DNA from: Mesocentrotus franciscanus | Lineage: Eukaryota > Echinodermata > Echinoidea > Camarodonta > Strongylocentrotidae | Assembly (NCBI GenBank): GCA_037976565.1 | Contig: CP137683.1 | Coordinates: 2,737,111 to 2,801,110, forward strand | Length of the DNA stretch: 64,000 nucleotides | Direction of reading: 5' to 3' | Part shown: positions 45,023 through 56,620 of the stretch, in pieces | Position numbering within the stretch: position 1 is the stretch's first letter | How the letters are laid out: each line of letters begins with the position of its first letter | Translations under genes and position numbers: made by a program | Notes under the pieces: generated by a model | Databases searched by the model: none | What the model saw: only the letters and a program-made list of their open reading frames with translations | What the model was told of the DNA's origin: nothing

Positions 45023-45290
45023 CGACAATTATTTTGCCCCTCCGGCTGTCGTTAGCAAAATTCATTTGTATATAACTATTATTTAATTTTTGTCGTTTTT
45101 GTTTTGTTTTTATTTTTGTTGTTTTTTGTTTTACATATTTTTTTAAAGTTTGATTTGCTCTGGTGATCCCCTCCTTACAAGCCCTTGAGGCTTTTTTAGG
45201 GACACCCTTTTCTTTCATTTCTTTGAATTTATTTGTATTACTAGCTCATATGTATGTATTACTCTGTTATCAAATATATTGAAGTAAAAA
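45023..45290 (+). repeat. LINE 3' UTR
   Basis: Starts with ACGACAATTATTTTGCCCC and a partner CGGCTGTCG, a possible hairpin, then a T-rich stretch and CCCTTGAGGC/TTTTTTAGGGA. It ends near AAATATATTGAAGTAAAAAT. The exact end and target duplication were not determined. Confidence 0.5.
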
Positions 45291-45493
45291 TGAAATTGTG
45301 CATGACATACTGGTCACTTGTTTGTTTTTTTATTGTACATATTGGAAGAAATAAATGAGAGCTATATGTTCACTCTCTCAATCAATCAAAAAATGTGCAG
45401 ACGCTTTTGCCAATGTGCGGGATCAAGAGTTCGCACTAATGTACTCTGACGTAATGCCTTGCTTTATGCGATAATGAATTAGTCCAATGCCTG

Positions 45494-45801
45494 GGGGTGT
45501 TTCACAAAGATCCTAAGTTGAAATTATCTCTAAGTTGGACTTAACAATTATGGAAAGCCATGACCATCTATGAAAATATTTAGTAAAAGTTATTTTAAAA
45601 GGCATAAAATGATGATTCAAATCATTCATATTTTCTATTATGAAGGAGATTTCATTTTCTTAATGTGGAATTTATAAAAAGTCTAAAATACTTGAATTTT
45701 GGCTTTTGAATATATTTTATTTTAAGGCTACAAATGGCTCTCCATAATAATTAAGTCAAACTTAGAGTTAAGTTGGACTTAGGATCTTTGTGAAACACCC
45801 C
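45494..45801. mobile_element. MITE with GGGGTGTTTCACAAAG ends, 308 bp
   Basis: GGGGTGTTTCACAAAGATCC at the left matches the complement of the right end, continuing into TAAGT. Flanks are CCTG (45490-45493) and TCTG (45802-45805). It shares its 11-bp terminus with the elements at 6653 and 30405 although the interiors are unrelated. Confidence 0.85.
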
Positions 45802-47820
45802 TCTGGTCTGTTTCCTTGTGGAACTGGAAAATATTTCCCAGTTCGCTGGTCGCGCGTGGTCAACTGAGAAAATAACACACCCTCAATGCTAAACCGGAGA
45901 CAGTCCTTGCCTTTCATTCTCACCCTCGATTGCGAGGGAGCGAAGGAATGTAGCCTCTAATTGGGTGCATTTAGAAGGAGGTCATAAATATAAATGTTTG
46001 TGACGTCAGGTCCGATATCATAAATATTTATGTTACGTGTACCGCACGCGCGTACATACGTGCAGATAGGGTCCACCGTCGATGTATGCAAGTGGCACCT
46101 GCAGCTAGGACAGTTGCTCAGTTAAAGCAGAGAGAACATCTCAACATGGTACAGGTTATTAGGTGATCTGCCACGAAGCATAGCAGAACACCTATTGATT
46201 TCTTCAGAATCTTTTTCTTTTTCTTTTTTCTTCTTCTTTCTACTCTTTCTGTATGAATTTTGTACCGTGGATATCTCATTCTCGTGACCATGAGATTGTC
46301 ATGCGCCATTTGCATGATTATTGATCCTAGCGAAGAGATCTTTTGATTACTAATGCGTGACGTCATCTGGGCGCCATTTTGTTAATTTCTAATATTGACC
46401 ATATTTCATTCATACATTGTCATTTGTGAATGATATTTGATATGCATAAAGTTGACGTCATGGGTAAACTTTTGGTCACAACCATGTCCGTATTCGCGTC
46501 ACGGCGGACACGTCCGTCAAAATTTAAAATCGGTCAAAATGCCTATTGGACCAATTTACTACACGTAACAGACCTCTTTGAACATTTCACAATTTTGCGC
46601 GCGCGTTTTCTGCGCGTGCCGTCCGTACTGAATGTATTAATTTAATTTGTTTCACTTGTATTGTGTTGCTGATACTATTCTTAGCAATCTGAAAACACTT
46701 TTAGCCTTTATTGACCTAAATTTTAAATAGCTCATAGACGTTAATTTAACCTCAAAATTGACGCCCGAGCGCATTTGCAAAAATTTCCATAAGTGGTAAA
46801 AAAAAAAAAGTTCCTATTTTGAATCCGCTAAAACCTCTCAGAATGGCTGTCCGTTACCCCCAATTTCTGTTTCATGTTCCGATAGGGTATGAATTAGAGA
46901 TGCGATTTCATGTATCACGTTTGCTGTTAGGATGTTTTGACGTTAACATATAGTGCCACTAGTGCCACTTATATTGTAGCTGAGAATTTAATCCACTAAT
47001 GTACAATGATTCAATTTTTGATCAGAAGACGGGAACGTGGTCAAGATTCCGGTTTAAGATGAAGACTGCAAAATCCGCCATTCTGGTTTCTACTTGTACG
47101 TGCTATCTCCCATTGAGTTTGTGTTATATTTCCGTCATGGATAGTACACACTTTTCTACTTGTACGTGTTATACGAATGGAGGAGGCAATTTTTTCTTCA
47201 AAGTCCGAATAACTCATTGACTGAATCTAGTGTTATTAGGTGATCGGCCGTGTAGTGTAGCAAATCTCCTAGTATGTGTGTTTCAACATTCTTTCTCCCT
47301 CTCTCCCTATCTCTCGATCTTTCGATCTCACTACCATTCAACTTTCTTTTTCCTTCTCTTTGTTTTCGCCGACATATTAAAATCTGACCATGTCCTCTTG
47401 TTATGATTAGTTAAGCAGCCGTCAAACCATGATACTTGGCTGGGTCATAAATCTAAACATGCAGTCTAGTCTTTTGGTCTCATGGTAAGATTCGGTGAAT
47501 GCCTCTTGGTTCTATACTAATCTCCATCAATACTAGTTTATCTCTCTTACAAATCTCATCTTCACATTTTCTCCTCACGATTCTCGACCGTCAACATCGC
47601 TTTCCTGGCTGCTCTGTACGATCCGACATATTCGTATAATAAATAATCAGAACTTTAACTTTATGAACGACGTTTTATGTTGGTGTTTGTACGCCTACTC
47701 CTGTTATTATGGTAACAGGGTTGTACCAAACAATAGTCAGCACAATCATTTCTACTGTTTCTACATCCTTTATTACTAAATGAGCTTGTACATAGGCGTG
47801 TTATATGAGTGGAGTGTGGA
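45802..47820. other. Unassigned AT-rich DNA with a dispersed hairpin
   Basis: At 46155-46195, TTAGGTGATCTGCCACGAAG followed by GCAGAACACCTA forms a hairpin. A related TTAGGTGATCGGCCGTG lies at 47236. Both are followed within about 100 bp by pyrimidine runs, so they may mark ends of one repeat family. No gene is seen. Confidence 0.4.
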
Positions 47821-49221
47821 AAGAACTTTAATGTGATTTAGTAAAATGTCACAGACGAAAAGATGACATGAGAAAGGATTGTTTCTCTCTCTCTTTGTCT
47901 CTTTCTTTGTCTCTCACTCTTTATAGCTTTATTTTTTTTTCCTTTCTCATTTTCTCTCTTTTTCTCTCTCTCTCTCTGTATTTCTCTCTCTTTCTCTCTC
48001 GCTCGCTTTTCAGCTCCATTTGCCATCATCATCTCTGGTACTGTTTTCCGTTCCGCTATTTGCTTTTATTCCGAAAGTATTTCTTTCGATCTTGAGATAA
48101 ACTATTATACCATAACCTCGATATGAAGAAGGAAAGCACGGTACGAGCGCCTGATGATATCGAAATAAAAAGAATATTACTGTACAATAATTATAAAAAG
48201 TAAAATTGTTGAGTGTAAATCATGATTTAAAAAAACTGAAGAGGAATCCACAGCGGGGCGGTTGGTGTTGATCGGAGAGACAAATATCATAATAATAAAT
48301 AACAATACGTCCAACTTTCTCTTTCTCTCTCTCGTTTTCTCAATGTCATTTTCTATCTTCATCTTTTCTGTTCCGCGATTTTTGATGAGATCGCGTTTCG
48401 ACTTACTCCTAAATAAAATTAGATGATCATAATTATAACGTAGAACCAGATTTGACCCTATCTGAAATATTCGTTCAAATATGTAACAATCATGGAAAGA
48501 TAAAAATGTGACTTAGTAAAATGTCACAGACGAAAAGATGACATGAGAAATGAGTGTTTCTCTCTTTGTATGTCTTTCTCTATATCTCTTGCTCGCTTTC
48601 TCAGCGCCATTTTTCTTCTTCATCTTTGGTACTGTTTTCCGTCCAAAAGTATTCCTGTCGATCTTGAGATAAATTATTATACCATAACCTCGATATGGAG
48701 AAGGAAAACACAGAACGAGCGCCCGGTGATTTTGAAATGAAAAGAACATTACTGTACAATAATTATAAAAAGTAAAAATCAGAGCTGGGGTGATCGGATA
48801 TTCGGAGAGACAAATATCATAATAATAAATACAGTACAGACTACGTCCAACTTTCTATCCCTCCCGCCCCCTCTCTCTCTCTCTCTTTCTCCCTCTCCCA
48901 CTGTCTGTATGTATGTCTGTCTTTCTCTCTCTGTCTTTCTGTCAATGTCGTTTTCCATCTTTATCTTTCATGTTTGGTACTGTTTTCCGTCCCAAAGTAT
49001 TCCTGTCGATCTTGATATAAATTATTATACCATAAACCTCGATATGGAGAAGGAAAACACAGAACGAGCGCCCGATGATTTTGATATGAAAAGAATATTA
49101 CTGTACAATAATTATAAAAAGTAAAAATCAGAGCTGGGGGTGATTGGATATTCGGAGAGACAAATATCATAATAATAAATACAGTACAGACTACGTCCAA
49201 CTTTCTATCCCTCCCGCCCCC

Positions 49222-49252
<31 letters not shown>

Positions 49253-50150
49253 CCACTGTCTGTATGTATGTCTGTCTTTCTATCTCTGTCTTTCTGTCAA
49301 TGTCGTTTTCCATCTTTATCTTTCATGTTGTTTTCTATTCCGACATTTGCTAGTATGCCAGCATCATTCCTACCTTGAGACAAATTATTATAACATATCC
49401 GTGATAATGTACACAAAATTATACCTTATATTTATTATAGGGAACGAAAATAGAGAACGAGCGACTGATAATGTCGAAATGAGAAGGAATACTACTGTAC
49501 AAAAATTAAAGAAGGTAAAGGTTGTGTTTTGAATGTAAATCTTTGTTGCGTCAAAATAAAATGATACGTTCATTTATGTTATTGACAGAAATAATATACA
49601 TCGGACATTATACTTTATCACAAAAGGGTTATTTAGAAGAAGGTGGACAACATTATAAGAGAAAGAATAAAACTTTCTCTTTTATTTATAAACAAATAAA
49701 TAGCATAAATACCCTACCAAAAGCGAAGAAATCTTGAAGAGGGAGACAAGAAAAAATAAGTATGAAAAGGACACAACAAATTACACCAAAAAAAGATAGG
49801 ATTCTAGAGCGGAAGATGATAGGGGAAACGTAATAGTTTGTAAGTATTGGCAAATTTTGACAATTATAGTTTGTAAGTATTGACAAAGTATATACAACTA
49901 AAAAAAAGTATTTTAGACCTATATAGAATATACGAAAAGAGTTATGTTTTAGGTCCCCTACAGCTAAGTTACGTAAGAGGAACAATGAACGTGGCCAAGG
50001 GTAAAGTTCGTTGTCATGGTTGTAAACTCCAACAATAGAAGAACGGAACGGAAGTTACGTAAGAGGAACAATGAACGTGGCCAAGGGTAAAGTTCGTTGT
50101 CATGGTTGTAAACTCCAACGGAAGGAACGAGTTAACAAAGTTTTATTGAC
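47821..50150. repeat. Pyrimidine-rich dispersed repeat family, tandemly duplicated
   Basis: AAAATGTCACAGACGAAAAG begins units at 47847 and 48520. GGTACTGTTTTCCGT(T/C)CC recurs at about 48038, 48628 and 48976. CAGTACAGACTACGTCCAAC occurs at 48832 and 49181, showing a 350-bp tandem duplication. The block 49560-50060 is the complement of 23690-24110, and GTAAGAGGAACAATGAACG is duplicated at 49973 and 50056. The same family reappears at 58440-59960. Long Ser/Leu ORFs are CT-tract artefacts. Confidence 0.75.
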
Positions 50151-51225
50151 ATGATAGGTTGAACGAGAACACAGATGGAGACGAAGACAAATAATTGAAT
50201 TCTCACGTTGTTTGCATTTCTTTCTTTATTGTTTCGTAACATATAATGAATTACTATATTTTCAATATCATTTATTTTCGAATAAATAAAAGACTACCAA
50301 GACTACGGCGATTTACTCCTTATTAGCCACACCCTTTAAAAAAAAACACAACAACGCGATGCGGAAATAAAACACACTGAAGCACAATTCCAATTTTACG
50401 AAATTCCTGACGTATTCAGAGAGGGAGGGGGGAGGAGGGAGACAGAGAGAGAGACAGACAGAGATAGATATATAAATAGATAGAAAGAGAGAGAGAGATG
50501 ACTGTGATGAGTTATGATTTTGTTCTAATCTCTGTCGTTCATTTAGATCTTTCCATTACAAACAAAACAAATCAAATATGCGTACAAAAATTCAATAAAT
50601 ATTTTATTGATACAGCAACCTCATATCAAAATAGGGTTCTAAGAGATGTATAGATAGAGAAAAAATAAACAAAATTAAGCGGGAGGCAAAAACTAAAACA
50701 AAATGAATATTTCAAATTATGAGAAATGAAGTCGAAAGCATTCAAAGTAAATGTTATTTTTGTTTTCGAGAGTAAAACAATGTTCATCTCAAAAATTCAT
50801 TTCCCAAATAGTCCTATATTTGATTTGCACATTTAAAAGGAAGGGCATTTAGTGTAGATCATGGCATAATGTTGGTCACAATATAGTTACAAAATGTGTC
50901 AAAAACCCATGTAAAACGAAGGCTATTATTTATGGCTCGGTTGATAATTGGCCGAGCTTTAGCAGACGACAATCATTAACAATGGGGAAATGAATGGAGG
51001 TATCGACCGATCTGCGCGTGCGGCGGTGCTTACGCAATTTGTATTGTGAGTGCACCGCCGCACAATACAAATTGCTTACGCAATTTGTATTGTGAGTGTA
51101 TTGAAAAGGAAAGACGTGAAGCTTCAGCAAAATAAGACGGCAATTTCCCTAAAAAATAACAGACCTTATTTTTCGTATTGATGAACAAAACTTAAATTAT
51201 TAGAAAGAAAACAGTTTGATCTTTA
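50151..51225. other. AT-rich DNA with a small composite palindrome
   Basis: At 51030-51098 CTTACGCAATTTGTATTGTG occurs twice with the inverted CACAATACAAATTG between, next to GCGGCGGTGC/GCACCGCCGC arms. A GA-rich tract lies at 50418-50500. No gene is recognised. Confidence 0.5.
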
Positions 51226-52263
51226 TGTAAGGGGTTAGGAAATAACCCTGTGACCTGTAGAGGGCGGAGTGCTGAGACAAGCCGGCACTCTTTGCTTGGC
51301 CCTCTCACAGGTGAGTTGACCAAACTTGAACCACTGTTATGTTTAGTAAAGATTAATGTTGTTATGCTAAATATGTGTGATGTACATATGTGTATTGTAT
51401 TAGAACGATTTGAGTGATTATTTTGATGTATCATATGGGTTGATATGATTATATCGAAAGCGAGGATTTAATGTTAAGATGTGTGATGCTTAGCGTTATG
51501 ATTTGTTATATGCATTTACATTGTAGTACATGGTGATGTACACTAATAAGTTGAACGCGCGGTACCAAAACTGGGTGTAGTGCGTGCGCGCTACGTATCT
51601 GGTCCCAGTGCAGGGCCAGGGCCAGGGTTAATGACGCTCTAAGTTATGTGTTGAGTATAGGTCTTGGTTTAGGAACGATGTCAGTGAGAACGGTAGGGAG
51701 CATAGAAAAGTAGTGCTTATGATAGAAGTTGAGTCTTTAAAAGCATTACATGTTGTTTGTATTTTGGTTGCTAAGGGGAGCCAGGATAGCCCTATTTAAG
51801 TTTATGTTATCAGGATATTTGCATTGTCTTAATATTACAATGTACAAGTTAAAGTTATAGTTTATTGAACAAGAATTGAGTGGTGATAGAGAGGTCACAT
51901 GATAAGGTTATTACACCTAACTTGGTGTGTTGGTTTATCCAAATTGGTGAATGTGTTGCTTTATATGAGTTTTATATTGACTGTTACTTATTTGTTTAAG
52001 TATTTGGGTCAGGTATTTACCTTTGTTAATGTTGAGAGTATCAGCTACATTGTACTGTGGCAATTGGTTTTTAAAGGGCAAATTTACTCGTTTTATATTT
52101 GATAACCTGACATGTTTTGGGGAATGCATGATCTCCATGATTATCGGCATTATTATGTGATTTGTAATGTGTCAGTTACTGGTTACTACTAATAAAGACT
52201 CTTTGCTTGGCCCTCTCACAGGATCTGTCGTGTCATTGATTTCGAGTTCTCGACCACCTCACA
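51226..52263 (+). repeat. 5' LTR, 1038 bp
   Basis: TG...CA bounded. Compared by eye with the 3' LTR it differs at about nine to ten positions besides one 37-bp insertion in the 3' copy. The repeated sequence CTCTTTGCTTGGCCCTCTCA occurs near both the start and the end of the LTR (51288 and 52199). Confidence 0.95.
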
Positions 52264-52265
52264 AC

Positions 52266-52290
52266 TGGCGACCGAAGGATGGGATTCGAA
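52266..52290 (+). promoter_or_regulatory. Primer-binding site, tRNA-like (probably tRNA-Arg)
   Basis: Two bases after the LTR, TGGCGACCGAAGGATGGGAT then TCGAACCC. The complement is a tRNA 3' end with CCA, acceptor stem and the T arm GGGTTCGA. The acceptor sequence resembles animal tRNA-Arg, but the isoacceptor is not certain. Confidence 0.75.
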
Positions 52291-53008
52291 CCCAAGTGGT
52301 CGGCGGCGTGTGCAACAGCAACATCATCGACGAGGGTGACAAGACCATGTCCGGAAGACCTCGCAAAAAGTCAAGTAGATATGTACGTCGATCAAGAACT
52401 CGTATAGTTTTAGAAGGTGTGCTGTTCATTGAGTAATAGTCGTGGAACGATAATAGTTATATGCCTGGACACATTGAACATAATTTAGCAATGAGTGATA
52501 GAGCGACGACGATGTGCATTACAAGGTGATGAAAGAACATTGCTTCAAGAACTCACTTTAAGAATTCGCTTCAAGAACTTGCTTCAAGAATTTGCTTCAA
52601 GAATGTATTTTAAGTTTTAAGATAGTTGTTTTTATTGAAGATATTGCTACATGTAGGTATTAGGAAAAATGTTTTTTAACTGAAGTGAGTAGATGTGGTT
52701 GAAGAATATTACTTTTATGGAAAAGTAATTAATTATTCTTGATATTGATGTTATTGGAAATTTGAGAGTCGGTCAAGTTTTGAGAATGTTTAGATTCAAT
52801 AATATTTTTTTTGAAGTAGGTTTGGAGCAGTACCTTTGGTTATTGATATTTAAATCCTTCGGAAGGTGTTTTAGTTTAAAGGACTTATTTCTAAGTGAAT
52901 ATATTTTATGATTTAAATCGAAGTTTTTGAGACTAAGATATATATTAGGCAAGTTCTTGTATGCAATTTGCACATAGCTTGTTAATTTTTTTGTTGATAC
53001 TTGCCGAT
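52291..53008 (+). other. LTR-element leader
   Basis: Untranslated region between primer-binding site and the first gag ATG. It has short tandem CTTCAAGAA(C/T)TTG repeats at about 52545-52608. Confidence 0.5.
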
Positions 53009-53545
53009 ATGGCTTTGTACGTTAAGATTGAAGAGGGGGGAAGGAAATTAAAATTTCCTTTGATGGGTACTGATGGGCCCCTTAGCCTTGAAGCATTACA
53101 TACCAATTTCCCCAAGGCCAAGGGGCTGGTGTACTTAGACACAGACGGGGAGGAGGTAGTTGTACCTGCTATCTGGGGGAAGATCCATCCAATAGGGGAG
53201 TGGGGTCATGTCTTATACCGGCCACTTCTCCAACCTAAAGAGGAAAACAGGGATAGTGTCCAAGGACAGTTGGAAAAGTTGCTGTCCCGCCCCCACCCCA
53301 GATTATTATGGCACCGGAAAGAAAGCTGCCCACATTTGGAGGCCGGCCAGGAGAGGTTGCAGATTTTGTCAACTCCATGAGGAGTGCTTTCGCCAAGTAC
53401 GCCATACCCGACCAACAGCAAGGGGCATTCATCCTAGATTACCTCAAAGACGGACCAAAGATGGAGGTGAAGTCGCTAATTAGAGAAGGGAAAGGCATCG
53501 CAGATATCCTCTCGTACATCCAGGACTCGTATGCGGCCCAGGTCG
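53009..53545 (+). pseudogene. gag N-terminal half: PB1-like domain and gag core start, frameshifted
   Basis: ATG at 53009 starts MALYVKIEEGG. Residues about 5-55 (LKFPL, then GLVYLDTDGEEVVVP) resemble a PB1 fold with its acidic YxDxDGE motif, followed by a tryptophan-containing segment. Near 53275 the frame shifts, and the second frame (53308 on) encodes KLPTFGGRPGEVADFVNSMR and ILSYIQDSYAAQVE, the start of a retrotransposon gag core. The frame ends where the foldback insertion begins. PB1 assignment is by pattern only. Confidence 0.6.
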
Positions 53546-55066
53546 AAAAACCAGTTGAAACCAGTAGGCAACTGGTCAACTGGTACCAGTTCAAACCAGT
53601 ATATTCAACTGGTTTTTAATATGGAAATTGAGACAACGCTATCTGAGACCAGTTGACAAACCAGTTGAAATACCAGTAGATTTACCAGTTCATATACAAG
53701 TTGATATTTCCAGTTGATTTACCAGTTGAGACCAGTAATCAACTGATATTGTGATAATCAATAATCAATATTGGCATCTGGCCACCAACAGGACCATAGT
53801 ATATAAACTCTTGCAATTACCCCATCACAGAGATCATTTGAGGTGGATTACAGATAAGTATCATTCTCTTTTAGAAACTTGGAGTTCGTACATAGATATA
53901 TACAAAATTATACATTTTGTTTTCTGGTTAGTAATTACATGTATCAGTATATCTATTTTTACGTCTTAAATTAGATGAAAAACATGATCAAACATATATA
54001 ATATATTTGTCAATAATTGACTAAGAAAATATAAATCACAAAATTGATGTGCATTGTCACATTTGCTTGACAGATCATGATAATTATATTTTTTGTGAAA
54101 ATATGCAAATTAATCATGAATATGCACAAGATACAATGAACTGGTTTTTGAACTGGTAAAGCAACTGGTATTCTACTGGTCAACTGGTAAATCAACTGAT
54201 AATCATCTACTGGTTTTCAACTGGTAAATCAACTGGTATAATCATCTAACAGTTTTCAACTGGTAAATCAACTGGTAATCATCTAATGGTTTTCAATTGA
54301 TAAATCAACTGGTAATCATCTACTGGTTTTCAACTGGTAAATCAAATGGTAAATCAAATGGTAATATCAACTGGTCTCAGATGTCAACTGGTATTTCTAC
54401 TGGTTTTCAACTGGTAAATCAACTGGTGATCATCTACTGGTATTCAGCTGGTAAATCAACTGGTAAATCAACTGGTAATATCAACTGGTCTCAGATGTCA
54501 ACTGGTATTTCTACTGATTTTCAACTGGTAAATCAACTGGTAATCATCTACTGGTTTTCAACTGGTAAAGCAACTGGTAAATCAACTGGAAAATCAACTG
54601 GTAATATCAACTGGTAATATCAACTGGCCTCAGATGTCAACTGGTATTTCTACTGGTTTTCAACTGGTAAATCAACTGGTAATATCAACTGGTCTCAGAT
54701 GTCAACTGGTATTTCTACTGGTTTTCAACTGGTAAATCAACTGGTAATCATCTACTGGTTTTCAACTGGTAAATCAACTGGTAAATCAACTGGTAATATC
54801 AACTGGTCTCAGATGTCAACTGGTATTTCTACTGGTTTTCAACTGGTAAATCAACTGGTAATCATCTACTGGTTTTCAACTGGTAAATCAACTGGTAAAT
54901 CAACTGGTAATATCAACTGATCTCAGATGTCAACTGGTATTTCTACTGGTTTCCAAATTTTATCAACTGGTATTAACTGGTACCAGTTGAGACCAGTTGA
55001 GACCAGTTCAAACCAGTAGATACCAGTTGGAAATCCTTACTGGTTTCAACTGGTATCAACTGGAAT
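53546..55066. mobile_element. 1.5-kb foldback/minisatellite element inserted in gag
   Basis: The left side (53546-53750) is built from ACCAGTTG words and the right side (54135-54960) from the complementary CAACTGGT, so the arms are inverted arrays around a non-repetitive core (53760-54130). The right array has a 114-bp higher-order unit: TCAGATGTCAACTGG at 54377, 54491, 54630, 54695, 54809 and 54923. The extreme right end (54970-55040) returns to ACCAGTTGAG words. The unit is 38 codons, so frame stays open for over 100 residues, but this is a by-product of length, not a gene. Gag sequence stops at its left edge and resumes at its right. Confidence 0.8.
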
Positions 55067-55680
55067 TTCGACCTGGGGGACCATGTCCCGGTGGGGGAGC
55101 TCCAACGACTATTCCTGGAGAGGAAGCAGCAAAAAGGAGAAAGCGTCAGAGATTTCGCGTTGGACCTAGAAAACCGTTTTCTCCGCCTCACGAGCTGGAG
55201 TGGCCGACTATATTCGAACCAGAAGCCACCCTAGCTGAGCAGTTTATCGAGGAATCGGCGACCGATACCTTAGGAACACCCTCCAAGATAGGTATGAGGG
55301 GGAACATCGGTTCAATTCCGGGAACTCAGGAGGTTGCCATCAGGAGGAACAGCGGGAGGAGGCCCGTTTCAAGAGTTCCACAGGAACAGTGCACCAGACG
55401 GCCCTCCAGTCACAGCTACAAACACAGACGAACCGGCCAGATGTAATAGAGATGATGCGGGCAGTAAAGGAACTGGCCGATCGAGTCGTCGGAGCAGTTA
55501 GAGAACTAGCAACATCGCTAAAACCACCCTTGCCTCGCAATGCAGAGAATGTACAATGCTTCAATTGTAGCGGTTGGGGACATTATGCTCGGGAATGTCC
55601 ACATAAGAGACAAGGACTTCAAGATACCAGGGCTCGTCAAGACAGGGAACAGGGCCCCAGTATACAGAGCAATATAGACG
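55067..55680 (+). pseudogene. gag C-terminal half with CCHC zinc knuckle, frameshifted
   Basis: Resumes with FDLGDHVPVGELQRLFLERK and GESVRDFALDLENRF, typical of gag capsid. The first frame stops at 55232, and reading shifts at least twice more before RPDVIEMMRAVKELADRVVG. At 55557 a nucleocapsid knuckle CFNCSGWGHYARECPHK (CX2CX4HX4C) follows. The zinc knuckle binds genomic RNA in this family. Confidence 0.8.
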
Positions 55681-55813
55681 TTGGGCACCGAGAGGAGGAC
55701 CATCTGCACCGCCACCGTTTCCACAACCCGATGGGTGGGCATCTCATCCTGGGCAACCTTATGGGCAACCACCTGGCGGCTGGGTACAGCAGACCGCACC
55801 CTTACCAGTACCT

Positions 55814-56620
55814 TTGCCCAACCCGGGGGTATGGATGCCGCCACCAGAAGGACCACCAATTGCCCCATCTTCGATCCCTGTGGAACGGACGCCACGAAAC
55901 GAAACAGCCCGTCTCAGACAGGAGGGAAGTGTTGCGATATCTGCACGTCAGACAGTGGTGCTTGAAGCACAAAGTACAACAGGAACGAGTGAGGGACCAT
56001 TTGAAGTGCTCCTAGAGACAGTAGAATGTAGCGCCTTACCGGTAGGAATAGATATCCAGCCATGTTTCGTTCAGATAGAGAAAGAGGCATCCCCCATCGT
56101 GATCCGCGATAACAAAGAAGAGGAGATTGTGATCCCAAAGGCTGTCCAACTGGGTGCCCTTTACGGCAATGCATCAGTTGTGCGAGAAGAAGAGCAAGAT
56201 GAACTGTCAGTCGAGATTCATGAGAATCCGGTGGATGTGGACTGGACGAGTTTGTCTCTTGGAGAACGCACTGATCTAGAGGGTCTTCTGGGGAAACATC
56301 GCGAAGTGTCTTCAGCTCGTGGTCAGTGTGAGCGCCTGACCCACACTCTGCACAACATGCTGGGATCTCTGCCTGAGAGCAAGAAGCGACGCTGGAATCG
56401 TTATCTGCCCTCTTTGGTATATGCCTACAACAACACTGTCCATGCAAGTACTGGTGTCGAACCCTTCTACTTGATGTCCGGGAGAATTGGAAGGTTTCCC
56501 CATGGTCTGGTCCTAAGTGGGGAAGGACAACCAGGGCGTCGGAGAAACATCAAGTCTTATGTCCAGCAACATCAGTCAGAACTACGAACTGCTAGGCCGA
56601 TAGCAAGGGCCCCTGACTGA
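55814..56620 (+). pseudogene. pol remnant: pre-RT segment fused to integrase C-terminal half
   Basis: Open frame of 268 codons. The first part (to about residue 165) is the linker between protease and RT, with DWTSLSLGERTDLEGLLGKH typical of the segment just before RT. Then, after HREVSS, it jumps to GQCERLTHTLHNMLGSLPES and WNRYLPSLVYAYNNTVHAST, the part of integrase holding the last catalytic Glu and downstream helices. RT, RNase H, the zinc finger and the first two catalytic Asp residues of integrase are missing. The frame stays open across the junction. Confidence 0.85.

Noticed and set aside
47838..49353. Several Ser/Leu/Phe-rich ORFs at 47.8-49.4 kb
   Set aside because: Translations of CT-rich parts of the dispersed repeat family; repeated in tandem and open by composition.
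54297..54920. Repetitive protein with 38-residue repeats
   Set aside because: Unit length is a multiple of three by chance; units of 139 and 65 bp break the phase and the array is part of a foldback insertion.
53546..55066. CRISPR-like array in the CAACTGGT region
   Set aside because: Repeats are short, directly adjoining and degenerate, without unique spacers, in a eukaryotic retrotransposon.
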